Source of the DNA: Sulfitobacter sediminilitoris
GTDB lineage: Bacteria; Pseudomonadota; Alphaproteobacteria; Rhodobacterales; Rhodobacteraceae
Direction of reading: 5' to 3'
Length of the DNA: 64,000 nt
Assembly (NCBI RefSeq): GCF_010667575.1
Contig: NZ_JAABNT010000015.1
Span: forward strand, 23,628-87,627
Under the pieces are notes generated by a model. It was not told where the DNA came from, ran no database searches, and saw only the letters and a program-made list of their open reading frames with translations. The stretch's first letter is position 1; the number at the start of each line of letters is the position of its first letter. Of this stretch, positions 9,930 to 19,316 are shown piece after piece. The position numbers were made by a program, and so were the translations under genes.

Positions 9930-11082
9930 TTACAGTTTGCCTTCGCCCTCAAAGACTTCGGTCCAGTCCTCAGCCAGCTTGTCCAAGGCGTCCTATGCGG
10001 TGCCTTGAATGGCCACCCAGATCCCACCACTTGGCCTGCACGTCCGGCTGTGCGAACCATTTGATGTATTCAAGCACGGCATCCAGCTTGTCCGAATTAG
10101 TCACAACCGAGATGCCCTGCCCGCCCAAGGTCGAACCTTCCTTTTTCTGCGGCGGGTTCACGAAAAAACCGATCTTGTCACACCCCGTATGCGGATCAGC
10201 ATAAAGCCCCGGGAAGAAGGCGAACCAGTTCATCGCCAAGGCAAATTGACCGGATTTGAACGCATCCAGCGATTCACCCGTGTAAGCGTTTGTGTAGCCC
10301 GGAGGTGTCGCGGTCTTGTAGAACTCCTTGTGGAGCTCCAGCGCCTCGACAGCTTCGGGTGAGTTCACAGCACCTTCCATGTCAAGGTAACCGGGTGTGT
10401 TCTCGTACTTGAAGCCCCACGGATAGAGCGCCAAGGTAATACCCATCGTGATCCCTTCCGGTCCACGCTCGGTAAAGATCGCTGCGCCGTAAACCGTCTT
10501 GACATCAATCTCGCGGCCCTTGAAGAATTGTGCGATTTCCAGCATTTCTTTCTGGCTCTTGGGCTCGCCCAATTCGCGGCCTGTGGCGTCCTTGAACGCG
10601 GCGCAGATGTCATCCCGCGCAAACCAATCCTTGCGCCAGAAGCAGCCGTTCGCGTCCCCTATCGCGGGCAATGCGTAGAAGTTCGGCGTGCCTTTAGGTC
10701 ATGTGGAGTACGCGCAAACGGTCGCATAGGCAAAATCTCCCATGCTGATACCTTCGGCATCGAAGAAGTCGTCCAGCTTGACGTAGTGACCGTTTTCCCC
10801 GCCACCGCCGATCCACCGCATATCGCCGATCAACAGGTCGCAAAGCTTGCCGCCTGAGTTCAATTCGTTCAGCATGCGGTCTGCGAAATTGGGCCGCGGG
10901 ATGAACTCAAAACTCATGTTGTGGCCGGACTGCGCTTCGAATGCCTTGCTCAGTTCGACCAGCGCGTTCGCCGGGTCCCACGCGGCCCGGCACAGCGTCA
11001 GGTCTTCCGCCTGAGCGCCGCTCGCAAACGAAGCAGCCGCAATGCTCAACGCGCTGGCGGATGCCAGTTTCAAATTCTTCAT
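9930..11082 (-). pseudogene. Sugar ABC transporter substrate-binding protein with two nonsense codons and an internal deletion
   Basis: The ATG at 11082 follows a strong GGGAGGAAA site and encodes a signal peptide (MKNLKLASASALSIAAASFA...GAQA) and a family 1 binding protein. A TGA at 10699-10701 interrupts YST/PKGTPNFYALP, where tryptophan is expected. The frame then continues to KWWDLGGHS near 10000. There, a stretch of perhaps 55-60 codons appears lost with a frame change, and the genuine C-terminus (ALDKLAEDWTEVFEGEGKL, TAA at 9930) resumes in another frame, itself preceded by a TAG at 9993-9995 where glutamine is expected. The gene is dead. The missing segment is estimated from memory of the family. 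Confidence 0.88.
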
Positions 11083-11357
11083 GATGTTTCCTCCCAGTAT
11101 GAAGTCGACGGCTTCTTTAATTCTGTTCCGAACCGTCGATCTGATCGTCAAAACGCTATTTGAGGTACGCCCCTCAATTATGAAAGAGGAATACGTAACG
11201 CATTGATTTAACTTATATTAATCCGCACCACCAAGCGACCAGCCACGCGTCCCCAGACAAAGATCAAAGCCTGCTCTTTCTTTTCCCGGTCCTACAAATA
11301 TGGTTCTGAGACCTTCAAGAAGCACGTCCTTCAACACATCAAAGAGATGCGCCGCCC

Positions 11358-11606
11358 CTGAACGGAGAGGTCAAAGAACTTTGCTACTACCCGACAAAGG
11401 GTCTCAACGCGCAAACACTGGACAAGGTATCTCTATCACCGGGCCAAGGGCTCCCATTGTACAGCGCTTTCGGCTTTGCCCGACCCGGCAGCGGCTTTGA
11501 CCCTGACAACCCGAAACCCTTGCCCAAGACAGTATTTCTTTCTGATGGCAGCTCCCGGAATTTATCGTTTCCGCCGTTGGCTGATCCATTCTATCAATAC
11601 CCATGA
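11358..11606 (+). pseudogene. Remnant of a MOSC-domain protein (N-terminal beta-barrel only)
   Basis: An open frame without a usable start codon reads EVKELCYYPTKGLNAQTLDK, then GQGLPLYSAFGFARPGSGFD and KPLPKTVFL. This matches the N-terminal beta-barrel domain that precedes the MOSC sulfur-carrier domain of molybdenum-cofactor-sulfurase-like proteins, with the usual landmarks YPVKGL, GLPGDR, ARPGSGFDP and LPKT. Similarity fades after that and the frame ends at a TGA overlapping the ATG of the LysR gene. The MOSC domain with its cysteine is absent. The upstream 11083-11357 region shows nothing recognisable. This extends the gene graveyard that starts at 9.2 kb. Confidence 0.65.
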
Positions 11607-12481
11607 AGTTTGATCAGATCAGAACATTCCTTTGGGTTGCCCGCCTTGGCGGCTTTCGAAAGGCAGCCGAGCGGCTGCACTTATCACAACCCGCCGTCTC
11701 GACCCGCATTGCCAACCTTGAGGACGAACTCCGCGTTCCGCTTTTTGAACGCGGCCCCGGCGATCTGGTACTGACCAAACACGGCACCCTTCTGCTCTCC
11801 TACGCGGAACAGATGCTTTTCGTCGAAGAAGAGATCAAACAGCGCGTTGCGAACCCATCCGAGGCAGAAGGTCTGTTCCGCGTCGGCGCCTCCGAGACGA
11901 TCGCACAATCATGGCTGCCGGATTTTCTCAAAGCCTTCAGCCAGCAATACCCCCGTGTGAACGTCGATCTGACCGTCGACATCTCACTCAACCTGCGCGC
12001 GGCCCTATTGGAGCGGCGCCTTGATCTGGCGTTTCTGATGGGACCAGTTTCTGAATTCACAGTCGAGAACGTCCCCCTGCCCCCCTTCGATCTGCATTGG
12101 TATCGCGCCACCTCGAATCCACTGACAGACCTCGACCAGATACCGGTCATTTCGTATTCCAGCAAAACACGGCCCTACCGTGAATTGATGTCGGAACTCT
12201 CCAAACGCATCGGCCCTAAGGCTCGCGTGTTTGCTTCGGCCTCCCTGTCGGCCAGTCTCAAGATGATCGCCGCGGGAATCGCTGTGGGGCCCTACCCGCG
12301 CGCCTTGGCCGAAGAGTACCTGTCTTCAGGTCAGATCGTCGAATTCAACCCCGGTTTCTCATTACAGCCGCTCGAGTTTACGGCCTCCTATCTCTCCGAA
12401 CCGCGCAGCTTCCTCGTTGAAACCAGTGCAAAAATGGCCCGCGACGTCGCGCAAGGCTGGGACACCTCTCATCCAAGCTGA
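11603..12481 (+). CDS. LysR-family transcriptional regulator (local to TRAP system 1)
   Basis: A 292-residue LysR protein. Residues 1-60 form the winged helix-turn-helix (FLWVARLGGFRKAAERLHLS, QPAVSTRIANLE, LFERG) and the rest is the two-lobed inducer-binding domain (GASETIAQSWLPDFLKAF, AAGIAVGPYPRALA). It lies 94 bp upstream of, and in the same direction as, the DUF1445 gene and the TRAP genes, so it is their likely regulator. It may be cotranscribed with them rather than divergent, which is less usual for LysR genes. The intergenic stretch before the DUF1445 gene is AT-rich and could hold its promoter and a binding site. Inducer unknown. Confidence 0.88.
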   Translation: MKFDQIRTFLWVARLGGFRKAAERLHLSQPAVSTRIANLEDELRVPLFERGPGDLVLTKHGTLLLSYAEQMLFVEEEIKQRVANPSEAEGLFRVGASETIAQSWLPDFLKAFSQQYPRVNVDLTVDISLNLRAALLERRLDLAFLMGPVSEFTVENVPLPPFDLHWYRATSNPLTDLDQIPVISYSSKTRPYRELMSELSKRIGPKARVFASASLSASLKMIAAGIAVGPYPRALAEEYLSSGQIVEFNPGFSLQPLEFTASYLSEPRSFLVETSAKMARDVAQGWDTSHPS

Positions 12482-12575
12482 CATTCACAAATTCTATTGG
12501 TCCTGATCTAAAATGATAATTTGCATAAATACGTACATTTTGTGATGCTTTGCAGACATCTCGAAAGGTGCCCGC

Positions 12576-13400
12576 ATGAAAGACACGTCCGTTTCTCATT
12601 CTGATCTCAGGGGGCTGCCCGCCGATAAGGTTCGGGCAGCGATCAGAAGCGGGGACTATGCCGGTCACACGGCTGGTCTGGCCGCAGGCAAGCTTCAGTG
12701 TAACCTCGCTATTCTCCCCGAGGTCTACGCACTGGACTTCCTGCGGTTCTGCCAACGCAATCCCAAGCCCTGCCCGCTGGTGGGTGTTGGCGATACAGGC
12801 GATCCGATGCTACCCACGCTAGGTCGTGACATCGACATCCGCACCGACGTGCCCAAATACCGCGTCTTCAAAGATGGCGTGATGGCAGCAGAGGTTACGG
12901 ACATCACCGATATCTGGCAGGACGATCTGGTGACCGTCGCTCTTGGCTGCTCATTCACGTTTGAAAACGCCCTGCTGCGCAATGACATCCCCGTCCGCCA
13001 CATCGACACAGGCCGCAACGTCCCGATGTACCGTAGCAACATTGACCTGACGCCCGCCGGTCCCTTTGCTGGTCAGATGGTCGTAACCATGCGCCCAATC
13101 CCTCAGGCACAGGTCGAAGAAGCTCGCCAGATCAGTGCCCGCTTCCCGCAAGCCCACGGGGCGCCTATCGCGACCGGCGATCCAGCCGACATTGGCATCG
13201 CTGACCTGTCTCAGCCTGATTGGGGCGATGCTGTCGAAATCAAACCCGGCGAAGTGCCTGTTTATTGGGCTTGCGGCGTGACACCGCAAAACGTTCTTCT
13301 GGCGGCCAAGCTTCCGCTTTGCATCACCCATTCACCGGGTCACATGCTGATTTCGGACGTTGCCGAAGACGCAGAAACAACGATCCTCAAACCCGAATAA
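12576..13400 (+). CDS. DUF1445 protein (putative hydro-lyase / D-glutamate cyclase family)
   Basis: A 274-residue protein of the YcsI/UPF0317 (DUF1445) family, recognised from GYAGHTAGLAAGKLQCNLAI near the N-terminus, FLRFCQRNPKPCPLVGVGD, DLVTVALGCSFTFENALL, TMRPI and CGVTPQNVLL...ITHSPGHMLI. Length agrees with bacterial members. In the mitochondrial protein DGLUCY this domain belongs to a D-glutamate cyclase that forms 5-oxo-D-proline; bacterial members are usually annotated as putative hydro-lyases. The gene sits directly upstream of a TRAP transporter (24-bp gap) behind a LysR gene, so its substrate is probably what the transporter imports. D-glutamate or a related compound is an inference. 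Confidence 0.85.
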   Translation: MKDTSVSHSDLRGLPADKVRAAIRSGDYAGHTAGLAAGKLQCNLAILPEVYALDFLRFCQRNPKPCPLVGVGDTGDPMLPTLGRDIDIRTDVPKYRVFKDGVMAAEVTDITDIWQDDLVTVALGCSFTFENALLRNDIPVRHIDTGRNVPMYRSNIDLTPAGPFAGQMVVTMRPIPQAQVEEARQISARFPQAHGAPIATGDPADIGIADLSQPDWGDAVEIKPGEVPVYWACGVTPQNVLLAAKLPLCITHSPGHMLISDVAEDAETTILKPE

Positions 13401-13424
13401 CCAAATCAACAAGGAGTATCTCTC

Positions 13425-14456
13425 ATGAGAAAAGCACTATCCATTCTGGCCGCCACAACGGCATTGGCAGCACCTGCTGTTGCCGAGAACCTTTCTGTCG
13501 TCGGAAGCTGGTCCAGCCTGCCACTGCACCAGCAGTACGAAGCCCCCTTCTGGAGTGAAACACTTCCCGCTGCCTCAAACGGCGATCTCACGGTTGAGTT
13601 GACAACCCATAACCAGATGAGCCTTGGCCTTGGCGACATCTACCCGCTGCTGGGTCAGGGCGTCTATGACGTCGCAATGACAGTTGCCGACTACGCCGTT
13701 GCCGACGCGCCAGAGCTTGAGGGCCTCGACGTCCCGCTGCTCGCCCTGACCGCCGATGAAGCCCGCGCCATGGTCGACGCTGCCCGCCCGATGGTAACCG
13801 ACATCTACCACGACCGGTTCAATAGCCACGTACTGGCCATCGCGCCCTACCCGCCGCAGGTTGTCTTCTGTAACCACGAAATCAGCAATCTGGGCGATCT
13901 GGAAGGCCTCAAGGTGCGCGCCTCTGGCCGGATGACCGCGAAATTGCTCGAAGCTCTGGGTGCCGAGGGCGTAAACGTATCCTTCTCCGAAGTGCCTGGC
14001 GCGCTGCAAAACGGCGTTGTCGATTGCGCCGTGACCGGTGCGGGTTCGGGCTATTCTGCGGGCTGGTGGGAAGTCTCCACACACCTGCTGCCGATCCCTC
14101 TGGGCGGCTGGGATTCCGTCGTGACAGCCATGAACCTCGACAAGTGGAACAGCCTGAGCGACGACCAAAAGGCGCTCATCGAAGGCGAAATCAAGACGGG
14201 CTTCGAAGATCCCGCATGGGCCAGCGCGCAGGACGCCTTGGTCAACGACATCGCCTGCCTGACCGGTAACGGCGAATGCCCCTCGGGGGATGCACGCTCC
14301 ATGACGCTCGTGGAAGTGAGCGACGAAGACTTCGCCCGCGCCCGTGAAATCCTGACCGGTGAAGTGCTGCCCGAATGGGCGGAGCGCGCAGGCGGGGACT
14401 GGGCTGCACGCTGGAACGACAGTGTTGGCAAAGTTGTGGGCGTGACCATCAACTAA
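13425..14456 (+). CDS. TRAP transporter substrate-binding protein (DctP family), system 1
   Basis: A 343-residue periplasmic binding protein with a clear ribosome binding site (AAGGAG) and a signal peptide (MRKALSILAATTALAAPAVA, then ENLSVVG). DctP-family landmarks include GVYDVAMTVADYA, the region around LKVRASGRMTAKLLEALGAE with the arginine that usually contacts a carboxylate, and VVDCAVTGAGS. The carboxylate-binding arginine suggests an organic acid or amino-acid-like ligand. It is followed by the small and large membrane subunits and preceded by a DUF1445 gene. Confidence 0.92.
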   Translation: MRKALSILAATTALAAPAVAENLSVVGSWSSLPLHQQYEAPFWSETLPAASNGDLTVELTTHNQMSLGLGDIYPLLGQGVYDVAMTVADYAVADAPELEGLDVPLLALTADEARAMVDAARPMVTDIYHDRFNSHVLAIAPYPPQVVFCNHEISNLGDLEGLKVRASGRMTAKLLEALGAEGVNVSFSEVPGALQNGVVDCAVTGAGSGYSAGWWEVSTHLLPIPLGGWDSVVTAMNLDKWNSLSDDQKALIEGEIKTGFEDPAWASAQDALVNDIACLTGNGECPSGDARSMTLVEVSDEDFARAREILTGEVLPEWAERAGGDWAARWNDSVGKVVGVTIN

Positions 14457-14463
14457 GACCTAT

Positions 14464-14491
14464 GGCGAGGGTCACGCAGCTGACCCTCGCC
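14464..14491 (+). terminator. Strong hairpin between dctP and dctQ of TRAP system 1
   Basis: GGCGAGGGTCA-CGCAGC-TGACCCTCGCC is a perfect 11-bp stem directly after the binding-protein gene. There is no T-run after it, so it is more likely an mRNA-stabilising or partial attenuating structure than a full terminator. It would give more binding protein than permease. Confidence 0.6.
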
Positions 14492-14525
14492 TGAAAGCCA
14501 TTCGCCAAAAGAGGGCATGAGCATC

Positions 14526-15074
14526 ATGGAACTGAAGATGATCGAAACCCTGCGACGGATAAACCGCATCGTCGCATTGCTTGTGGGCTTTGGCCTGCTG
14601 GCGTGTGCCGCGTTCATCCTTGCAGACATCATCATGCGACAGGTCGGCACCTCCTTTGGCGGCACCGAGGAAATCGCAGGCTACACTATGGCGCTTGCGA
14701 CCTCATGGGGCATGGCCTTTACGCTTCTGGAACTGGGCCATGTCCGCATCGATCTGCTGCGCACGAAATTCCAGCCCTTTGGGCGCGCCCTTTTTGACGT
14801 TTTCTCGATGGTCGTCATGTCTGCCGTGATCGTCACCATCGCGATCAAGGCATGGCCCGTCGTCGAACGCTCCATCACCAACAGCTCTCGCGCGAACACG
14901 CCCTTGGAAACGCCGCTCGCACTCGTCCAACTGCCGTGGTTCGCCGGTTGGGTCTGGTTTGCTGTCGTCTCCTGCCTGACCACCCTCGCTGCCCTCGGGC
15001 TGCTTCTCAAGAGCCGCCATGAAGAGACCGAGAACTTCGTCGGCGCCTTCGCAGAACAGGACACACTGCAATGA
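14526..15074 (+). CDS. TRAP transporter small permease (DctQ family), system 1
   Basis: A 182-residue membrane protein with four predicted helices (for example IVALLVGFGLLACAAFILAD), matching the DctQ fold, including the typical FGGTEEIAGYTMALATSWGM and LGHVRIDLL. An ATG at 14517 is also in frame, but the GAGG site is only 2 bases from it and about 11 bases from the ATG at 14526, which I therefore prefer. The stop overlaps the start of the large permease gene by 4 bp (ATGA), implying translational coupling. DctQ and DctM form the sodium-driven membrane complex. Confidence 0.88.
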   Translation: MELKMIETLRRINRIVALLVGFGLLACAAFILADIIMRQVGTSFGGTEEIAGYTMALATSWGMAFTLLELGHVRIDLLRTKFQPFGRALFDVFSMVVMSAVIVTIAIKAWPVVERSITNSSRANTPLETPLALVQLPWFAGWVWFAVVSCLTTLAALGLLLKSRHEETENFVGAFAEQDTLQ

Positions 15075-16354
15075 TCGGATATGTCTCCGTCGGCCTTCTG
15101 GGGCTTCTGGCGCTCTCGATCCCGGTGGGCATCGTGCTGTTCCTGCTGGGCTTCGGCATCGACACGTTTTTCTCCAGCTTTCCGCTGACGCGGGGTCTGG
15201 GCAACATGGTCTGGTCCTCGTCCAACTCCGCGACGCTGATCGCCATCCCCTTCTTCGTTCTGTTGGGCGAAATCCTCGTCCGCTCCGGGGTGGCAACCCG
15301 CACTTACGCCGCCCTCGACCGCTGGGTCAGCTGGCTGCCCGGTGGCCTTATCCACGCCAACGTCGCCACGGCCACGATGTTCTCCGCCACCTCCGGCTCC
15401 TCCGTTGCCACAGCCGCCACCGTGGCCACCGTCGCCATGCCACAGGCGGAAAAGCTGGGCTATGACCCCAAGCTTTTCTCGGGCGCCATCGCAGCGGGCG
15501 GTACGCTGGGCATCATGATCCCGCCGTCGATCAACCTGATCGTCTATGGCTTTCTTACCCAATCCTCGATCCCGCAGCTTTTCCTTGCCGGTCTTGTCCC
15601 GGGTCTCGCCCTTGCGCTCGCCTTTTTGGCAGTCACGGCAATCATCTGCACCATCCGCCCCGAACTGGGTGGCCAGCGCCGCACATTTCCCTTCCCGCAA
15701 ATGCTGCGGGCGCTTATTGACCTCATCCCGATCATCATTCTCTTCGGCCTGATCGTCGGCTCCATCTACCGCGGCTGGGCCACGCCGACCGAAGCCGCCG
15801 CCGTCGGCGTCGCCGGTGCCTTTGTCATCGCACTCGCATTTGGCGGGGTCAGCTGGGACATGCTGATCCAGAGCCTGACGGGTACGGTCAAGATCACCTC
15901 GATGATCATGCTGATTGTGATCGGCGCAAGTTTCCTGAACTTCACGCTGGCCTCTGCCGGTCTGGGCCGCGAACTCACTGAGTTCATGAACGGCCTCGGA
16001 CTGACACCGCTCAAGACGATCCTTGTCGTGGTCGTTCTCTACATCGTGCTTGGCTTCTTCATCGAGACCCTGTCGCTGATGGTCGTGACCATTCCGATCA
16101 TCGTGCCGCTGGTCGTGGCGCAGGGCTACGACGTGATCTGGTTCGGCATCCTGATGATCGTCCTGATCGAGATGGCACTGATCACCCCCCCTGTCGGCCT
16201 GAACCTCTACGTGGTGCAGGGTGCACGAAACTCAGGATCACTGAATGAGGTGATGCTGGGCGCGCTGCCCTACTGCCTGACAATGCTTGGCATGGCCTTT
16301 CTGCTTATCGCCTTCCCGCACATCGCGCTTTGGCTGCCGCAACTGCTGCAGTAG
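15071..16354 (+). CDS. TRAP transporter large permease (DctM family), system 1
   Basis: A 427-residue integral membrane protein with about twelve hydrophobic segments. DctM landmarks include IPFFVLLGEILVRSG, MFSATSGSSVATAATVATVA, GTLGIMIPPSINLIVYG, RGWATPTEAAAVGV, and LITPPVGLNLYVVQ near the end. It is the transport subunit of the sodium-coupled TRAP importer. It is translationally coupled to dctQ and ends convergent with the deacylase gene at 16406, with a hairpin between them. Confidence 0.93.
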   Translation: MIGYVSVGLLGLLALSIPVGIVLFLLGFGIDTFFSSFPLTRGLGNMVWSSSNSATLIAIPFFVLLGEILVRSGVATRTYAALDRWVSWLPGGLIHANVATATMFSATSGSSVATAATVATVAMPQAEKLGYDPKLFSGAIAAGGTLGIMIPPSINLIVYGFLTQSSIPQLFLAGLVPGLALALAFLAVTAIICTIRPELGGQRRTFPFPQMLRALIDLIPIIILFGLIVGSIYRGWATPTEAAAVGVAGAFVIALAFGGVSWDMLIQSLTGTVKITSMIMLIVIGASFLNFTLASAGLGRELTEFMNGLGLTPLKTILVVVVLYIVLGFFIETLSLMVVTIPIIVPLVVAQGYDVIWFGILMIVLIEMALITPPVGLNLYVVQGARNSGSLNEVMLGALPYCLTMLGMAFLLIAFPHIALWLPQLLQ

Positions 16355-16372
16355 GGGCGCAACGCAAGCAAA

Positions 16373-16402
16373 CGTCGCGCCCGGGCGAAAGTCCGGGCGA
16401 CG
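16373..16402. terminator. Hairpin between convergent operons
   Basis: CGTCG and CCCGG pair with CCGGG and CGACG around a short loop, with a 2-base bulge. It lies between the convergent stop codons of the first dctM and the deacylase gene and could serve both directions. No clear T-run is present. Confidence 0.45.
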
Positions 16403-16405
16403 CCA

Positions 16406-18013
16406 TCAAGCCGCGAAACCCCTCAGCACCTGCCCCGCGTTCACCGGTGTCCGTTCCCCGTTGCGCATCGACAACCTCCCGTTCACCAGCACATGCGCGA
16501 TCCCCGACGCATAACGCCGCGGGTGCTTGGCCGTCGCGTTGCTGGCAATCGCCACTTTGTCGAAAACACAGATATCCGCGTGATAGCCGGGCTTCAGCGT
16601 TCCGCGCTCCTTGATGCCCAACCGTGCCGCCGGGATCGAGGTGATCTTGGCCAGCCCCTGTGCAAGGTTCAGCACCTGTCGGTCACGCACATAGTACTGC
16701 AAAAACCGCGCCGCCCATCCGTAGCCCGACAGCGACCCGATATGATCTTTCAGGATCCCGTCATTCGCGATGGCCACGGTGTCCGAGATCACCGCACATT
16801 CATCCTGCTCCAGGCAGAGGTCGACATCAGAATTCCGGAAAGACTTCGACGACCACATGCAGGCCATGATATTTTCGCCTTCCTCCAGCAGGATATCCAG
16901 CACTGCATCATACGGGTGGCAGTTCCGCATCCGGCCAATCTCGGCGAAATCCATGCCAACGATGTCCTTGTTCTCGGTCGCGTTCAACAGGATGATATCC
17001 GACCATTTCTCGGCCTTCACGATCAGCCACATGGGCTGCGGGTTGGCCTTGATCCGCGCGCGCGCCTCCGGATCGGCGAGCCGCTTCATCACTTCATCCA
17101 CACCGCCCGCCTGCGCCCATTTCGGCAGGATCGCGGCCATCAGCGTATGGTTCCAGTCATGCGGGATCACGTCAAACGCAATGTCACAGTCGTAGCGGCG
17201 CGCGAGGTCAATCATCTCCAAGGTATGATCCATCGCGTAATCCGGCGCGCCGAACTTCGGCTGGATATGACTGATCTGCAGCTTCGCGCCCGATTGCCGT
17301 GCGGTCGCTATCGCCTCTGCAAAACCCAGATCATAATGTGTATCGCGATTACGCACATGCGTTGCATAAAGCCGTCCCCACTTTGCGGCGACCTCGCACA
17401 TGGGCACCAGATGTTCTGGGGCGGCCAGGATACCGGGGAAGTACTCCAGCCCAGAGGAAAACCCGCCCGCGCCCTCATCCATGCATTGATCCACCAGCCG
17501 CGCCATGTCGGCGACCTCTTCCGGCTCGCCAGCGCGCAGGTCACCGCCCAGCACCGCACGGTGGATGGTACCATGCCCGACAAACGCCATGACATTCACG
17601 CCAAGGTCAGTCTCATCCAGCACATCTAGGTATTCGCCGAAACCCAGCCAATTTTTGTGCTTGGCGTCATTGGTATGCCAAGGGGCCACGGCCTTGATCG
17701 CACTGTGGTTGACCACTGGCGCGCAGGAAATTCCGCATTGGCCAATGACCTCCGTTGTCACGCCCTGATGCACCTGACTTTCCGCGCGGCCATCCGCGAT
17801 AAGGGTAAAGTCCGAATGCGTGTGCATGTCGACGAACCCCGGCGAAACGGTCAGCCCCGCCACGTCAATGACTTCTGCCGCTTGAGCCACGTTGATCTCG
17901 CCCTCGGGCGCGACGGTTGCAATGCGCCCGTCCTTGATTGCAACGTCACCGACAAAGCTGTCAGCGCCTGTTCCATCAAACACTTCCCCACCCTTGAGGA
18001 TCAGATCAAACAT
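16406..18013 (-). CDS. N-acyl-D-amino-acid deacylase (D-aminoacylase), amidohydrolase superfamily
   Basis: A 535-residue zinc hydrolase that releases a D-amino acid from its N-acyl derivative. The ATG at 18013 has a proper GGGAGG site; a longer frame reaching 18085 would run into the neighbouring dctM gene. Amidohydrolase motifs include FVDMHTHSD (His64, His66), VIGQCGISCAPV (Cys93, the cysteine ligand typical of D-aminoacylases), GHGTIHR, SSGLEYFPG, ATHVRNRD, ISHIQPKFG and the C-terminal GTLKPGYHADICVFD. It is the last gene of TRAP operon 2, 13 bp after dctM, so its substrate is probably imported by that transporter. Dihydropyrimidinase-like or other amide substrates are less likely given the cysteine motif. 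Confidence 0.88.
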   Translation of the reverse strand: MFDLILKGGEVFDGTGADSFVGDVAIKDGRIATVAPEGEINVAQAAEVIDVAGLTVSPGFVDMHTHSDFTLIADGRAESQVHQGVTTEVIGQCGISCAPVVNHSAIKAVAPWHTNDAKHKNWLGFGEYLDVLDETDLGVNVMAFVGHGTIHRAVLGGDLRAGEPEEVADMARLVDQCMDEGAGGFSSGLEYFPGILAAPEHLVPMCEVAAKWGRLYATHVRNRDTHYDLGFAEAIATARQSGAKLQISHIQPKFGAPDYAMDHTLEMIDLARRYDCDIAFDVIPHDWNHTLMAAILPKWAQAGGVDEVMKRLADPEARARIKANPQPMWLIVKAEKWSDIILLNATENKDIVGMDFAEIGRMRNCHPYDAVLDILLEEGENIMACMWSSKSFRNSDVDLCLEQDECAVISDTVAIANDGILKDHIGSLSGYGWAARFLQYYVRDRQVLNLAQGLAKITSIPAARLGIKERGTLKPGYHADICVFDKVAIASNATAKHPRRYASGIAHVLVNGRLSMRNGERTPVNAGQVLRGFAA

Positions 18014-18026
18014 TAAAGAAACCTCC

Positions 18027-19316
18027 CTAGAATGCCGGACCATAGAGCCAGTTCGGCAGAACGACCGCGATATCCGGGAATGCAATCAGGATCAGCATAC
18101 CGATGATATAGGCCCCAATGAACGGCAGCACCGCGACCGAAATCCGCTCGATCGAGATGCCCGAAATTCGCGCAGCCACAGTCAGGTTCGCGCCCAGTGG
18201 CGGTGTCAGAAAGCCTATCTCGCAGGTGATCACGGTGAAGATGCCAAACATCACCGGATCGACACCCAGCGACAGGGCCAGCGGCAGGAACACTGCGGTA
18301 AACAGCACGATCTGCGCAAGGCTCTCCATGAAGGTGCCGATGAAAATGTAGAAGACGCCGATCAGCAGAAGCACCAGATACTTGTTGGTCGTGATGGCGG
18401 TGATGCCCTCCTGCACTGCGGCAGGAACATCATAGAAAGCCGTGAGCTGCCCAAAGGCGAGCGTCGGCGTCAGCAGGATCAGAATACCCGTCAGCAAAGC
18501 GGTAAAGCGGAGCGCATCGATCACCTTCTTCACAGTCAGTTCGCGATAGATGAAAAGCCCGACGAACAGCGAGTAGAACACCGCAACGCCTGCCGCTTCC
18601 GTCGGGGTAAAGGCCCCGCCGTAGATACCGCCAAGGATCAACACCGGCGCGCCAATGGACCATTTCCCATCCCATGCCGCCCTCAGGAACGGCCCCCATG
18701 AAAATGGATCGCCATCCCCGCCATAGCCGCGCCGCCGGGCGATGATGTAGGTCGTGATCATCAACAGCACCGTGACCATGAAGCCCGGCAAAAGCCCCGC
18801 CAGAAACAGCCGCGGGATCGAGGTTTCGGATACGAGCCCGTAGATGATCAACAGGTTTGACGGCGGGATCAGGCTGCCCAGGGCCCCTGCACTCGCCGTG
18901 ATCGCGGCTGCAAAAGGCACGTCATAGCCTTCGCGCTTCATCGCCGGCACCGTGACTGATCCGATGGCCGCCGTTGTTGCGGGGCCAGACCCCGAAAGCG
19001 CCGCAAACAGCATACAGGCAAAGACCGTCACCAGCCCCATCGACCCGCGATAGGCGCCGACCAGATTGGTGGCGATGGCGATCATCCTGTTGGCCATGCC
19101 GCCCACTTCCATCAATCGTCCCGCCAGCACGAACAACGGGATCGTCAGCAGAGGAAAGGGCGTCAGGCTGCCATAGCCCGTCTGGGCGAGCAACGTGTAG
19201 GGAATATCGATAATGTAGATCGCCAGCGCGGTGGTGATCCCCACCGCCACGAACAAGGGAATCCCAATAATCGTCAGAACGACGAAGCAAATCGCGAGAA
19301 TGGCAAGAGGGCTCAT
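18027..19316 (-). CDS. TRAP transporter large permease (DctM family), system 2
   Basis: A 429-residue membrane protein with about twelve hydrophobic segments and DctM landmarks: LLTIPLFVLAGRLMEVGGMA, MLFAALSGSGPATTAAIGSV, GALGSLIPPSNLLIIYG, GAFTPTEAAGVAVFYSL, and GFLTPPLGANLTVA. It overlaps the dctQ gene by 4 bp. It is clearly diverged from the system 1 protein, so this is not a recent duplication. Confidence 0.93.
   Translation of the reverse strand: MSPLAILAICFVVLTIIGIPLFVAVGITTALAIYIIDIPYTLLAQTGYGSLTPFPLLTIPLFVLAGRLMEVGGMANRMIAIATNLVGAYRGSMGLVTVFACMLFAALSGSGPATTAAIGSVTVPAMKREGYDVPFAAAITASAGALGSLIPPSNLLIIYGLVSETSIPRLFLAGLLPGFMVTVLLMITTYIIARRRGYGGDGDPFSWGPFLRAAWDGKWSIGAPVLILGGIYGGAFTPTEAAGVAVFYSLFVGLFIYRELTVKKVIDALRFTALLTGILILLTPTLAFGQLTAFYDVPAAVQEGITAITTNKYLVLLLIGVFYIFIGTFMESLAQIVLFTAVFLPLALSLGVDPVMFGIFTVITCEIGFLTPPLGANLTVAARISGISIERISVAVLPFIGAYIIGMLILIAFPDIAVVLPNWLYGPAF

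Noticed and set aside
9526..10701. TAG and TGA recoding (amber suppression or selenocysteine) in the sugar transporter genes
   Set aside because: The same genes also have a frameshifting deletion and a lost 3' end, and no selenocysteine element or suppressor tRNA is visible. Simple decay explains everything.
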